Of a stretch of DNA of 64,000 nucleotides, positions 52,053-63,906 are shown one piece after another (positions within the stretch are counted from its first letter, which is position 1; every line of letters begins with the position of its first letter). Under the pieces are notes generated by a model. The model made no database searches. It was not told where the DNA came from and was given only the letters and a program-made list of their open reading frames with translations. The stretch lies in contig MU400673.1 of the NCBI GenBank assembly GCA_022578965.1, forward strand, positions 29,292 through 93,291, in the 5' to 3' direction. Source of the DNA: Xylaria sp. FL1777 (taxonomy: Eukaryota; Ascomycota; Sordariomycetes; Xylariales; Xylariaceae). Both the position numbers and the translations under genes were made by a program.

Positions 52053-53522
52053 TTATTTTACTACAAACATTAAGTGTTTAAAATAAAATAATATGGTTTG
52101 CTTTTTTTATTGCATATTGCAGCTTTTATAAACTATAAATATACTTAACTAGCAGAAAACCTTCGGCTTTTTTTGCATATTTGCCCTAAAACTTGTAGAG
52201 GTCGTAGCGTATGTTTAGATTTGTTAAAAAAACAAAAGCTTTTATATAAAACCTACGTAGCTAGCTAGTTATGTTTACATTATATAATAACTTATATTAT
52301 TTTGCAACGAAGCCTAGTTATATATACTTGTGTTACTACACTTTATGTTAGCATACTTAGTACTTACTTACGATTTTGTGCGCATACTTTATAACCTCTT
52401 TTTTAGCTTTATTATTTTGCATAACATACTTTAGCTTACTTTATTACTTTATATCGCTTAAGTTGCTTAACATTATACTAAAACTACAATAAATAAGAAC
52501 CTATTTATTTAAGTTAAAATTTTGCAGTAATTAAGTTAGTTTATTTATTTTTACATTTTTATACTTTATATACGCTAACCTAATATAGATTATATAGCTA
52601 TATAAAATCTAAAAAACTATGTAGTTTTATTAATTGCTTAAATATATTACCTTTTAACCGAGCTATATTATTATTTCTTGTTTGCTAAAACAAATTATAA
52701 CGCCAATATTAAGGGAGCATTTAAGTTATATTAAGACTAGGATTTAGACCAAAATTTAGAACTAGAACTAAAACCTAGACTAAGACCAAACTAAATCAAA
52801 ATTAAAAAGGGTATAATATAGCTATAAATAATTACACACTTATAGTGCTAACTTTATTAGGTCGATAAATAGATAAATAGATTAATTAAAGCTAACAATG
52901 CTGATTTTAAAGCAGCGTACTAATCGGAAAGTGCTTTATAAAACTAAAATCAGCAATAAGTTGTAGTAAAATAGTGCTATTAACCTGTTTAACAACTTGA
53001 ATATAGCAGGCAATGCTTTTCTATTTGTACGCGAAGTATTGCAAAAAACGTAGAAAAAACATAATAAGGTTAAAATAATAAACAAAACATTTACTTATTA
53101 TGCTGCATATTTAATCTTAATTATAATTATTATACTTTTTATTGCATTTTTATTTTTATGCGTTACTAACTATGCTTAATTATATAAAGTGCTCAAAAAT
53201 CAGCACTTATAAAACAAAAGCACAAAACAAAAGCCATTTTACTATATTTACGCGATACAAGAGCTATAGTAATTATAGCACTTATAGTAGCTATAAAAAT
53301 ATATACTTTACGTTCTGCATTAATATATTAAACGAAATAAAATAAGCAAAACTAACGCAATTAATTAACTTTAATAAAACATAGCTACCTTTTTTTATTA
53401 GCACTTGTATTTAATAAATATATATATATACGTTTACTTATTTATTAATTTATTTATTTTATTTTAGTACTAATTATATTTAATACCTATAAAAGCTTTT
53501 TTTATTTATCGAGATAAAACTG

Positions 53523-53580
53523 ACCTAAATGCAACTAACTTAAATGCAACCCACCTAAATGTATCCTTAAATGCAACTAA
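53523..53580. repeat. Minisatellite of about 15 bp, four copies
   Basis: CCTAAATGCAACTAACTTAA-type units place TAAATG at 53526, 53541, 53556 and 53568. Variants differ by C/T (CCTAAATG against CTTAAATG), consistent with a partially mutated array. Confidence 0.65.
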
Positions 53581-53741
53581 ACAAGTATAATTAATTAAGT
53601 AATTAATAAATAAATAAATCTATAAAAGCTTTCTAATTAGTGTTATAAAAGCTAATAAACAAAAGCCAATAATTTAAGTTGTTTTGTTTTATTTTTAATA
53701 ACTTTTTGTTGTAAAGTATACAAATTAATTACTTATTTGCT

Positions 53742-53776
53742 ATTAATTAATTAATTAATTAATTAATTAATTAATT
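53742..53776. repeat. TTAA simple repeat
   Basis: An uninterrupted ATTA/TTAA run of about 35 bases, self-complementary. Confidence 0.85.
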
Positions 53777-54271
53777 TATTGTTTTTATTATTACGTATAA
53801 AGCTATATATAATACTATTTTGCGCTTTTAAAAATACGTACTCCGGTATAAAATAACTTAGTACTAAACGTAGCAACAATTAATGCAATATAGCATAAGC
53901 AATAAAAAGCGTTTCAAATAGCAATAAAATAAATAACATCACATAAATATTTAGTTAAAGCTATAGAAATCTATTTATTTATACTTTTATAAAGCTGTTT
54001 ATTAGTAGTAGCTAAAGCACTTTTACTACAGTTAGCAACTAGTGTATAGCCATAGTTTAGTGTATAGCTATAATTAGCTATTATATATGCTTTTATTTAC
54101 CACTAGCGTTTGTTTTTAGCGTCTCTAGTATTTGCGTTTAACATACGCGGTATATAGTAGTTCATTTGTTTAGTGCTTAATTAATTAACTTTTAATTAGT
54201 TAGTAACCCTTATTTAATAAATTTTCTCTTTGTTTTGTTATATTTTTCTTTCTTTTTTTTTAATATGCTTT

Positions 54272-55190
54272 AAGAATGTAGCTATAATTTTTAGCACTAC
54301 ATTATATATTATTGGATTAATGATATAAAAAAAGCTGTTATATAAAACAAACCTGTTATAATTTATGTTAATTAGGTATAAAAAGAACTAAAGAGTTAGC
54401 TAAAGCAATAATTATTAATGCGTTAATAAATGTAGCTATAATCTTTAGCATTATATTACGTACTACTAAATTAGCAACATAAGAAAAGCTATTATATAAA
54501 CTATACCTTTTGTAAATTAAGTGTTAAAAAAAAAATCAGTAAAAAAAGCAAATGTTAATGTGCAAAATAATGTAGCTATAATTTTTGCTGCTTAGTGTTG
54601 CATTATATACTGCTAGATTAATAACATGCGGAAAGCTATTATATAAACTTATTATAAGTTATGTTAAACAAAAGTAAAATAAAAAAAAGAAAAGGGTTAA
54701 TAAAAAAGCAGCAATTATAAATGCACAAATAAATGTAGCTATAATCTTTAGCACTACATTATATATTACTAAGTTAGCAATATTTAAGTTAGTAATATTT
54801 AGATTAGTAACGTAAGGAAAGCTATTATATAAACTATTTACTTAAGTACGTAAACTAACTTTAAGTTATGTTAAATAGGTGTAAATAAAATAAAGCAAAG
54901 AGTTAACAAAAGCAATTATTTATACGCAAGAAAATATAGCTATAATCTTTAGTACTACATTATTTAATGCTAAATTAGTAACATAAAGAAAGCTATTATA
55001 TAAACCTATTATAAGTTATGTTAAATAAGTATAAAAGCAAACAATTAGTTTATAACTATTAATGCTTATAAAAAAAAATGTAGCTATGATTTTTTGCGCT
55101 GCATTATTTAATGCTAAATTAGCTAAATTAATAACATAAAAAAAGCTGTTATATAAACCTTACTAACCTTTTATTATACGTAATTAAATA
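54272..55190. repeat. Degenerate tandem array with about 140-200 bp period, six copies
   Basis: Each unit begins AATGTAGCTATAATCTTTAG and then has a CACTACATTATATATTACT-like stretch, ATTAGTAACATAA, and AAAGCTATTATATAAAC. The GTAGCTATAAT landmark is at 54278, 54432, 54572, 54735, 54936 (as ATAGC) and 55080. Parts of the unit recur near 55.76 kb and 55.98-56.11 kb. There is no coding potential. Confidence 0.75.
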
Positions 55191-56210
55191 AACCTAGGAA
55201 AAATTTAGTATTAGATTAGTAAATATATTTAGATATAAGTTAATTAGTAATAAAGTTAAACTATATTTTTGCTATAGCTTATGAACTTATAAAACAAACA
55301 AATAATAATGTTAATAAATCTTAAGTTTATATCTTTAATTATAGCAAACTAAGTGTTATTTAACCACTTATTATACATTATATTATGTCGTTAATATAAA
55401 ATAAGAACTTGTTTAAAAAATAGCAGCGCAAAGCTAAAGGATTAATTATCCTTAGCTAGAACACTTTTAATACTAGAAAACTTAAAGTTTAGTTCTAGGC
55501 TTACATTTAATTTAAAATATGCGCGCTGTTTTTAGGTCAAAAAGCACAGTTTAATAAGTAAGTGCATAGTAAAGGCTAAGTAGTCCTTAGCGTTATATTT
55601 AATCTCTTTATTATTGCACTTATAGTTCGGTTCCAAGCTTAGGCCCAATTTAAAATAAGAAAATACGGCTAGTTAATAAAAGCGTAACTACTAGTGCATA
55701 ACTACTAGTACGCATAAATAGTTTTTTAACACGCTTAAAAATTAAATTTATATTGCAGCATTAATAACATAAAAAAAGCTATTATAAAAACTAAGCTAAT
55801 AGTAAATTATGTTAAAAAAGTGTAAAAAAATAAAAGTAACATTAAAAAAATGTAAAAACGTTAAGTTAGTTAAAAAGGTATAAAAGCATAAGTTTAATAA
55901 AAGCATAGGTTTGTTAGGAAAATAAAAGCATAAGGTTAGTAAAAATACAACTAGTGCGTATAAATAAATGCTTTTTTAATACGCATTAAAAATATACTTA
56001 AGTAGTTATAATTTTAAGTACTATATTACGTACTACTAAATTAGTAACTGCTAAATTAATAATTGCTAAATTAATAACATAAAAAAAGCTGTTAACTATT
56101 ATACAAACTAAACTTTCTTTTTATTAAAGCATACTATTAATAAAACTATTGCTTGTTTTAATACTATTATTTAAGTTTATATATATAGCCTTTCATTATG
56201 TTTAATTATT
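55191..56210. repeat. Mixed degenerate repeats including a 134-bp pair
   Basis: Two loosely related segments about 134 bases apart begin TCCTTAGC at 55449 and 55583. Both run on to an AATTTAAAATA landmark. This stretch also holds fragments of the 54.3-kb array unit (55.76 and 55.98-56.11 kb) and CTAGTGCATAA-type short repeats. Confidence 0.5.
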
Positions 56211-56516
56211 ATATAAAACATATATACTTTGTGCATTTTAACAGTGCATTGTTTATTTAGCATTATACTTATATTAGCAATTATAACACTTTGTTGCTTA
56301 ACTAAGTTTACTTAAAAAAAAGCTTCTTTTGTATCCCAAGATGCAAAGCAGCTTAATATTAGCATAACTACGTAGTTAATTAATTAATTAATTAATTAGA
56401 TTATTAATACAGCAAAAGTATTTTGCTTTTAAAAATGAAAATTTTTGGGCTACTTAATTAACCTTATACTAGTGTTAGCTAAACGTTATAGTTCGGAAAA
56501 ATCTAAACTGTTAAAA

Positions 56517-56547
<31 letters not shown>

Positions 56548-58280
56548 AACAAGTCTTTATTTTTAAACTTTATACTGCTTATATAATAACACTTATTAAT
56601 AGCTTTAGTTTTTTTTGCCTTTTTGCAATAAATTTATTAATAGGTTTTTTTATTGCTTTTAATATGTTATTTATTGTTTTGCTTAAACTTTTTGTTAATA
56701 TTAGTTAAGTTTTTCCTTAAAATAGCATACTTATTAAGTAAAGTATTTAAGTCTTTAAGTTGTTATAAAAACAATTTAATTATTTTATTTGTTGCTATTG
56801 CATAAAATAGTTATAGCGTATTGTTTGCTTTTATTGCTTAACTGTTTAAAAATTAAGCAAACTTGTTTTAGTTCTTATTTTTTTTATTAGTGTTTCTTTA
56901 GTTATTACTTTAACCGGTAGCTAAATATAAAACACTTGAGTTTTTTACTTTGTTGCTGCGATTATATTTTGTTGCTTTATATGTTTTTTTAAACTTGTAA
57001 AACGTTTATTTAATTGGTTAACTTTGTTTCGAATGTTTTTAAGAACATTTAAAATGCGTTGTTTTTTTACTACTGCTAGTATGTTTTTATATAATGTAAA
57101 CTGTTTTTTTAGTTTTGCATGTATTATTTTAATTATGCTTGTTGTTTTAGTACTAATTTTGCTGTTGTAGCGATTTTTCGTTTTTTTTAAAAGTAAATAA
57201 AAATATAAGTTCTTTTAAACGTTTGTTTTTTTATAAATGTTTTTATATAGCTACTGCTTATTATTTTTAAATAAATTGATTTATTTATATAATTGTGGTG
57301 TTTATACTTTTTTAACTTTATATTTTTGTTGTAAATATTTAAAAAACATAGTGTTAAATATTTACTGCGTATATAAAAATAAACAAAGCAAAAATTATAA
57401 ATAAAAAAAAAATAAAAAATAATATATTTAGTAAGTAGTATAAATATTGCATAAGCTAAAATATTTCTATATAAAAAATACTAAAAACATAGCAAGTTAT
57501 ATTTGCGTTAAAATAAACTGCTTATATTATAATATTTTGCTTTTTTTTACTAATTAGTGTTTTTTTTTTTAAAGTAGCTATTTATTACATTAAACTATAA
57601 GTTATAAAGCTTAAGTATTTAAGCTTAAGTATTTAAGCATAAGTAGTTTAGCATATATATTTTGTGCATTTAGATAATATATTACTTAATTAGCATTATA
57701 CCTGCATTAATAATTTTATTATATGTAGTAAGCTAGTTATAAATCAGGCACTAAATTAAGCTACTATTGTTAAAGCAGCGCATAAAAAGCAAAACAATTA
57801 ATTATTTATATAATAGATCTATATATGTAGTAACTAAACAAACAAGCTTTAGATTTTATAGCATACGTTTTAATAAGCATAAATATGCAATATTTATACG
57901 TATAAAAAACAAAAACAATAAATAAAAAAAATAAGTACTAAAGTTATAGTTTATTGTAGAACATATATTTTGTACGTATAAATAATGTGTTGTTTAGTTA
58001 GCACTATACTTACATTAGTAATTTTATAGCTTTTAAATTAAACAACAGATTAATTAATAAATATTAATTAATAAATTAATTTTAATTATTTTATACTTTA
58101 CTAATTAAGTTTAAAATAGCTTACTATAGTTAGTTTTACTTAAAAGCAGCGCTAGAAAGCAAAGCAATTAATAAATAGCTTAGATTTTTATTATAGAATA
58201 TATATTCTATACGTTTAAACAGTGCTTTTTGTAGTTAGCATTATACTTATATTAGTAATTTTTGAAGCTTTTTATTTTAA
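56211..58280. repeat. Interspersed repeat family, four copies of about 75 bp and longer
   Basis: A landmark TAGCATTATACTTATATTAG (C/T variants) occurs at 56258, 57691, 57999 and 58236. Each is preceded by an ACATATATTTTGTACGT-like stretch. The last three are part of larger units spaced about 240-310 bp that also share an AAGCAGCGC...AAAGCAATTAAT stretch. A 27-base A run lies at 56518-56544 and a TTAA run at 56375-56399. Confidence 0.65.
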
Positions 58281-61200
58281 AACCTTAAAAACAGGAAGTA
58301 TTGTTACTTATTAAAAACTTTGTAATTCTTTTTAGTATTATTAGCAGTTTGCAGATTTTTACTAAAATAAATACTAAAAGCAAAAAGCTTTAGTTTATAA
58401 TGTTTTATTTTGTTTAGTTTTGTTTAGTTCTGTTTTGTTTTGTTTTGTTTTGTTTTGCTTAGTTTTTTTTAGTTCTGCTTAGTTTTAGTTAAGCTGTAGT
58501 ATAAAACTGTGAATCTTTTATATTATTAATTAAAAAAGGCAACCTATAAAGCTTAAACAATTGCTTTATTAAATAAATGCTTTATAATTAATTAATTACT
58601 AAAGTTGCTAGTAATACTTAAAGTTAATTAAACATAGTTATAATTAAAAAGGAAACTTATAGAAATAAAGCTTGTAGTACTATTAAAAGTTAACAGATTA
58701 GAAGTTTTATAGTGCTAGTACTTTTACTTTTATTATTACTTAATGTTTTACATTATATTACGTAGCTTATATTTTATACTTATAGCTAATACTTCTATAA
58801 AATAACTACTTTTATAACACTTAAAAAAATCGCAATAAATACTTAGTACTATTAAATAACGGCTTTAATAGCTTTGTAGCGTTTTTTTAAAATTTTAAGA
58901 TTTAAAAATTACAAATGTAGCTTTATTATAAAATACATTAGGTAGGTTTATATTTTGGTTAAAATCTTAGCTAATTTTGGTATAGCAGCTATTAGTGTTG
59001 CAATTAAGTAGGTGTACAGCTAGTATACCGATTAATTATAGCTAACTTACGTAGTATATAATAGGTAATTTCTTTAACTTAATTATTAAATAAACATTAA
59101 ATTAATTTAATATTTTATATGTAGCAATATAACGTAATAAAATAATATTATTATAGTAAGCTAAATAAATATAAGCTAAAGCTATACTGTTTAATTTTGT
59201 AGCTATAAGCTTTTTGTTTTTGGTTTATTAGCTTTATTTAGCTTTAAATAGCTTTAGCTTTAAATAGCTTTACTACTTAATATTATGCTTACTTAAAATA
59301 CTTAGCATACTAAAACCTAAAATATATTAGATTTTAATTTATTGCTTAAACTAGTACTATTAATATATTAGAGCTTTTTTAACTAGCTTTTTAATTTAGC
59401 GCGCAAAACTATTTAACTTTTAAGCAGCAATATGTTAAACAGCTATAAAAGTGTTTTAAAAGCTATTATAGCTAAGCAGTATAGTTTGCTTTATTATATT
59501 ATATATAACTTAATTGCTATATTTTATTTGCTTTTATTTTAGTTTAGCTTTGTTTAATGCTTATATTATAGCTAAAACTAATGTTATAGTAATTATAGTT
59601 TTAGCTATATTATTTATAGCATGCATTATATAATTTAACAATTTTAACTTTGCTGTTTCTGGAGCACTTTTTTGTGTGTTCTATTATGCGTTTTATTAGC
59701 TAAAATCTTTTAAGATTGTTTGCGCTAAGCTTAAATAACTTAACATTTATACTTAGTTAGCAAGTTTTTAATTCTTATTTATTAAGTTTTTATGATTTAT
59801 TATAGCTTTGTTTTAGTTATATTAAGGCTAATAGCAGTAAACATTTTAAAATAATAGCTAATTGATTATTTTAGGTTAGCTTTAAAAAGCACTAAGCAGT
59901 TTATTAAGCAAGGCCTGTTCGTAAAAATTAATCAATAAATCTTGTTGCTTTAATATTTTTAAGTTGTTTACTTTAAATAGCAAAGGTTTTACTATTATGA
60001 TTATTTAGCTTTAGTTTTGCTTTTAGAGGAGATTTTGTGTTAACGGTTTAAATTTTCTGAATTAAAGCATATATAATATAACTACGTTATAAAAAAAAAA
60101 AAGTTGCTGCTTATACATTTAGTAATAAAAACAGCTTTTGCTAATTTGCTTTTAAAAATTATACTAAACGATTTTATTCTGAATTGCTTTTATAATAACA
60201 TTTAGCAAATTTAAATACTAAGTAATAGCATTAAAGATTTTATGCATAGTATTCTTTATTTAATAAATATTGTTTTTGCTTAACTAAAACTAAAAGTTAT
60301 TTGTTATACTTTAGTAGTTTAAGCTTACAAAAACTTTTATTGCGTTAATATATAACAGGTATAATTTGTAGCTTATAGCTTAGTTAATAACTTTAAGTAA
60401 CTATAGCTATTTTAGAAATATAACAAAGTTAGTAACTATAGTTATTTTAAACAACAAACTTTTTTTAAGTTATTGTTCTTTTTTTATAAAAAGCTAAATA
60501 TTTTTTGTTGTTAGCTTTTTAAATATTTGTTTTATTTTATCTTTTATATTTATAACAATTATAGCTTATATAAGATTACTACAGGCATTTGTACATATAC
60601 TTTGCATTACTTACTAAAGGATTATATAATGTTTTTTTAGTTTTACATTATTCTTGTTTTAAGATTTTATTAATAATAAGTTGCTAAATACATTTATAGC
60701 TGCTTAACGGTTAGCTATTTTAATTAGCAAATAGTAGATAATAAATAATAAATAGTAGATAATAAATAGTAAATAGTAAATAACAAATTGCAAATTGCAA
60801 AGTTTGAACTAATAAATAAAAACTTAAAATTTATTAATATATAAGTTTTATAATAGTATAAAGTATATATTTAACTAAGCATAACTAATTCTAGTTTAAA
60901 GATTATAGGATTTATTAAAAATATAGTAGTATTGCTTACGTAAAAAATAGCTTTAAAGTGTAAACTAAAAGAAAAATCTAAAGTAAGCACCTAAAAGTAA
61001 AGAAATAAAAAAGATATGTTTTTAGTTGTTAAGACTTTACTTAGTAAAAAAGTGCGGTTTTATTTGCGTTTACGATTTAAACCTTAAAATTAAAGTCTAG
61101 TTTATAGCTATTTATATTTAAAACATTTAACAATTTTTTTTTTTTTTTTTTTTTGTTAATTTCTTTATTCCTGTTTTATTTACTTTTAACAGTGCATTAT

Positions 61201-62239
61201 TTATAAAACATAGCTTTGTTTTGTAAACATATTAGTTATTTAACTTATATTTAGCGTATTAATACTTTTAATAAAATTACTAACATTTTATAAAGTTTTT
61301 TTTATATAGGCTAAAACTTAAGGAACTATTAAAGTTTAATGTGTATTAATTTTAGGCCTTTACGTTAGTAAGTTGCCGAACTAATACAACTAAGTTTATT
61401 TTACCTAGCTTTTGCAACTTCTGTTTTTTTAATAATAACTTGCAATTATGTTTTTGCTATTTTAGCGCATATAAAGCATGCTTATAATTTAATAAAGCTA
61501 TTAAAAATACTGCTTATAAAAAGCTTTAAAGGACTTAAGGGATAAAAACAAAAGAAAAAAAAAAGAAAGTAAAGCTAGAATATATTAAAGCTTAAGAAAA
61601 AAGTATACATTTAGATATAACCTCTAGGCAGCGTATTATTAACTTGTTAAATTAGCTATGTATTAATAGTAAATAAATAAATAAAAATTAAGTAAGTATA
61701 GCAAAGCTAAAAAGCAAAAAAGAAAACAAACAATCTATGTAATAATAGGTAAAATAATAACTTTATAACATTTTTTTATATTATATACTTTGTTAAGTTA
61801 TTAAAATAGCTATATAAATATATATTACGCATTATAATAGCTATTAAAAATTGTTTATAACTTTTTTAGGCCTAAATTAAAGCAGTTTTATTAAACTAGT
61901 AGCTGCAGCAAGCAGTTACTTTTAATATTGCATATTTGCTAAGTTTATTAAGTTTAACTATACTAGATTTTTAAACATTATAACAAAAATCCTTTATTTT
62001 TATAGCTTGTATAAATGTTGCTAACTTTAACTATTAAACATTATTACGTTATATAACTTAGCTATAGCTTTATATATATATATTATAGCTTATAACTTTG
62101 TAGATTTAACTTGTAGCCTTATTTAATTAGTTTGATTTTACTTTTATGTTTTAAAAATACATATTGTATTAAACTTTATATTAACGCTAATAAGCTTTTC
62201 ACTTTTAATTATTGCTTATGTTATTTATTCTAAACATTT
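58281..62239. other. AT-rich eroded DNA with short simple repeats, no gene seen
   Basis: Contains a TTTTG-type run (about 58402-58490), a TTTAGCTTTAAATAGC minisatellite (about 59228-59275), an AAATAGTAGATAAT-type run (about 60728-60800) and a 21-base T run (61134-61154). No gene is supportable. Confidence 0.6.
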
Positions 62240-62520
62240 TAATAGAAATTTTTAATCTTTATAGCTTGCGTAAACGTTGCATTTTTACTGATTTTTACTA
62301 GATATTTTAATAAAAATTCTTGATTTTTATAGCTTGCATAAATATTGTTTAATACTTAGTTTTATTAACTGAAATTTTCGACCTTTATAGCTTACGTGAA
62401 CGTTATTTAATACCTAGTTTTACCGACTGAAATCCTTAATCTTTATAGCTTGCATAAACGTTATTTAAAACCTAGTTTTACTAACTAAAATCTTTAATCT
62501 TTATAGCTTGCATAAATATT
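62240..62520. repeat. 58-bp subtelomeric tandem array
   Basis: TTTATAGCTTGCATAAACGT followed by a TACCTAGTTTTACTAACTGA-like stretch repeats with TATAGCTT at 62260, 62328, 62386, 62444 and 62502. Three consecutive spacings are exactly 58 bp. An outlying related copy sits near 62001. Confidence 0.8.
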
Positions 62521-62649
62521 ACCTAAAGTGCTTATTAATTAAAAGATTTAGTACTTTTTTATTATTAATGCGCTTTAAAAATGTTATTACTTTTTTGGAA
62601 TTTTTTAGTGTTTTTTATTGGTTAAATAATAAAAAAGTTAAAGCTTTTA

Positions 62650-63050
62650 CCCTATTTTTTAAACTAACCCTGCTTTTTATAACATATGATTTATAGTTTA
62701 ACTAATAATTGCACTATTTTCTAAACTAACTTTGCTTTTTATGTAGTATAGCATACAATTTACAGCTTAACAAATAATTGCACTATTTTTTGAACTAACT
62801 TTGCCTTTTGTAGCATATAATTTATAGTTTACTAATAATCATATTATTTTTTGAACTAACTTTGCTTTTTATGCAGTATAGCACATAATTTATAGTTTAA
62901 CTAACAATTGTACTATTTTCTGAACTAATTTTACTTTTTACGTAGTATAACGTATACTATTTATAGTTTAACGAACCTATTTTTTAAACTAATTTATTTT
63001 TTGAACTAATACTGCTTTTTATAACACACGATTTACGGTTTAATAAACAA
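62650..63050. repeat. 62-69 bp subtelomeric tandem array
   Basis: GAACTAACTTTGCTTTTTAT plus ATAATTTATAGTTTAACTAA and a GCACTATTTT spacer repeats with the (A/G)AACTAA landmark at 62661, 62723, 62792, 62853, 62922, 62987 and 63003. Alternating units with or without a TGTAGTATA insert explain the 61/69-bp spacings. Confidence 0.8.
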
Positions 63051-63237
63051 TGCGGTTTTTGTAGCTTTGCTTACTTAGTAAATATAAGCAAGTTATTTGT
63101 TATGTTTAAAACTTTAATTAAAACTAAGGATTCTAAAGTTTATGCTACGTTTTTTGTAACTTAAAATATTAACTTGTAACTTAAAACATTAAAATTACTT
63201 ATATAATAAAAAGTTCACAGTTAAAATTAAAGCAATT

Positions 63238-63390
63238 ATTGCTTTTAGTAGTAAACTTCTTTGCTTTTTTATCGAGCATAAAACGCGTGTTTATAGCTTT
63301 ATTTAATAAAGCTACTATTGCTTTTAATGGCAAACTTCCTTAGTTTTTTATTAAGCATAGCGTGCACTTATAGCTTACTTTAATAAAAAT
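63238..63390. repeat. Two-copy 79-bp subtelomeric repeat
   Basis: ATTGCTTTTAGTAGTAAACT at 63238 recurs as ATTGCTTTTAATGGCAAACT at 63317. Both continue TTTTTTAT-GAGCATA/AAGCATA and TTATAGCTT. All the noted differences are transitions. Confidence 0.75.
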
Positions 63391-63499
63391 ACCCATATTA
63401 GCAAAAACGGTATATTAGCTTATATACTTTATTAGGTAATGTATATGTATTGCTTTATATTTTGCGTATAGCTAATGTTTGCTACGTATTTTTTAGTTT

Positions 63500-63600
63500 A
63501 TATTATTACATTTTTATACTACTACGTTTTTATACTATTATGTCTTTATACTACTACGTTTTTATACTATTATGTCTTTATATTACTACGTTTATATTTA
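63500..63600. repeat. 16/32-bp minisatellite
   Basis: TACTACTACGTTTTTA alternates with TACTATTATGTCTTTA. TACTACTACG is at 63517 and 63549, with TATTACTACG at 63581 (32-bp spacing). The 65-codon ORF across it is a repetitive Tyr/Leu/Phe string and is not a gene. Confidence 0.75.
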
Positions 63601-63906
63601 TGCAATTTAATAACAAACTAATATTTAAGGTAAACATTTTATTATAATAATGCGTTAATTTTTTTTCTTAATGCTTACATAAGTAAATTCTTGATTAATA
63701 GCTTTATTAAAAGCTTTTTCAAGGGTTTTTAAAACTTTTTTATAACTTATAAAGCTTGATTTACAGTATAAAAAGTAGTAAAGTTAAGCTATATAAGCTA
63801 GCAAGTTGCAAGTTTTAAAGTAGTAGTTAGCTATATTTTTAATAATGAAGTGCTAGCTAAATGCAAGCTTTGTAATGTTTTTACCTTGGGAGCTTAAAGC
63901 TACACA
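63601..63906. other. Telomere-proximal unique AT-rich DNA
   Basis: No array or gene. The last ~30 bases before the telomere (ACCTTGGGAGCTTAAAGCT region) retain GG/CC dinucleotides that are scarce elsewhere in the block and include the near-palindrome AGCTT-A-AAGCT at 63891-63901. Confidence 0.5.

Larger units (their letters stand above)
52053..54271. other. Less eroded island within the AT block, no gene seen
   Basis: About 52.14-53.1 kb keeps visibly more CpG, TpC and CpC than its neighbours. The sequence GCAGAAAACCTTCGGC (52152-52167) is the exact reverse complement of 6176-6191. A degenerate CTAGAACTAGAACTAAAACC-like run lies at about 52720-52800. The 67-codon ORF at 53142 has no recognisable domain and is probably chance. 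Confidence 0.5.
6145..63906. other. AT-rich, gene-free subtelomeric block, RIP-like
   Basis: About 57.8 kb of extreme AT richness between the MITE-like element and the telomere. In one 60-base line (10381-10440), I counted 14 TpA against 6 ApT, no CpA and 22% G+C; other lines fall near 8%. Every frame is closed by frequent stops, and the longest ORFs (up to 95 codons) are low-complexity Phe/Ile/Lys/Tyr/Asn strings. Diverged duplicate segments differ mainly by transitions. RIP (C-to-T mutation of duplicated DNA in premeiotic Pezizomycotina nuclei) is the established process that makes such DNA. No tRNA, rRNA or transposase signature survives that I can identify. Confidence 0.85.

Noticed and set aside
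6145..63906. Mitochondrial DNA insertion
   Set aside because: AT richness is similar, but there are no recognisable mitochondrial genes, tRNAs or rRNAs, and the repeats and telomere indicate nuclear subtelomere.
6145..63906. Centromere
   Set aside because: AT-rich eroded repeats also occur at fungal centromeres, but the block runs directly into the telomere; nothing in the sequence alone supports centromere identity.
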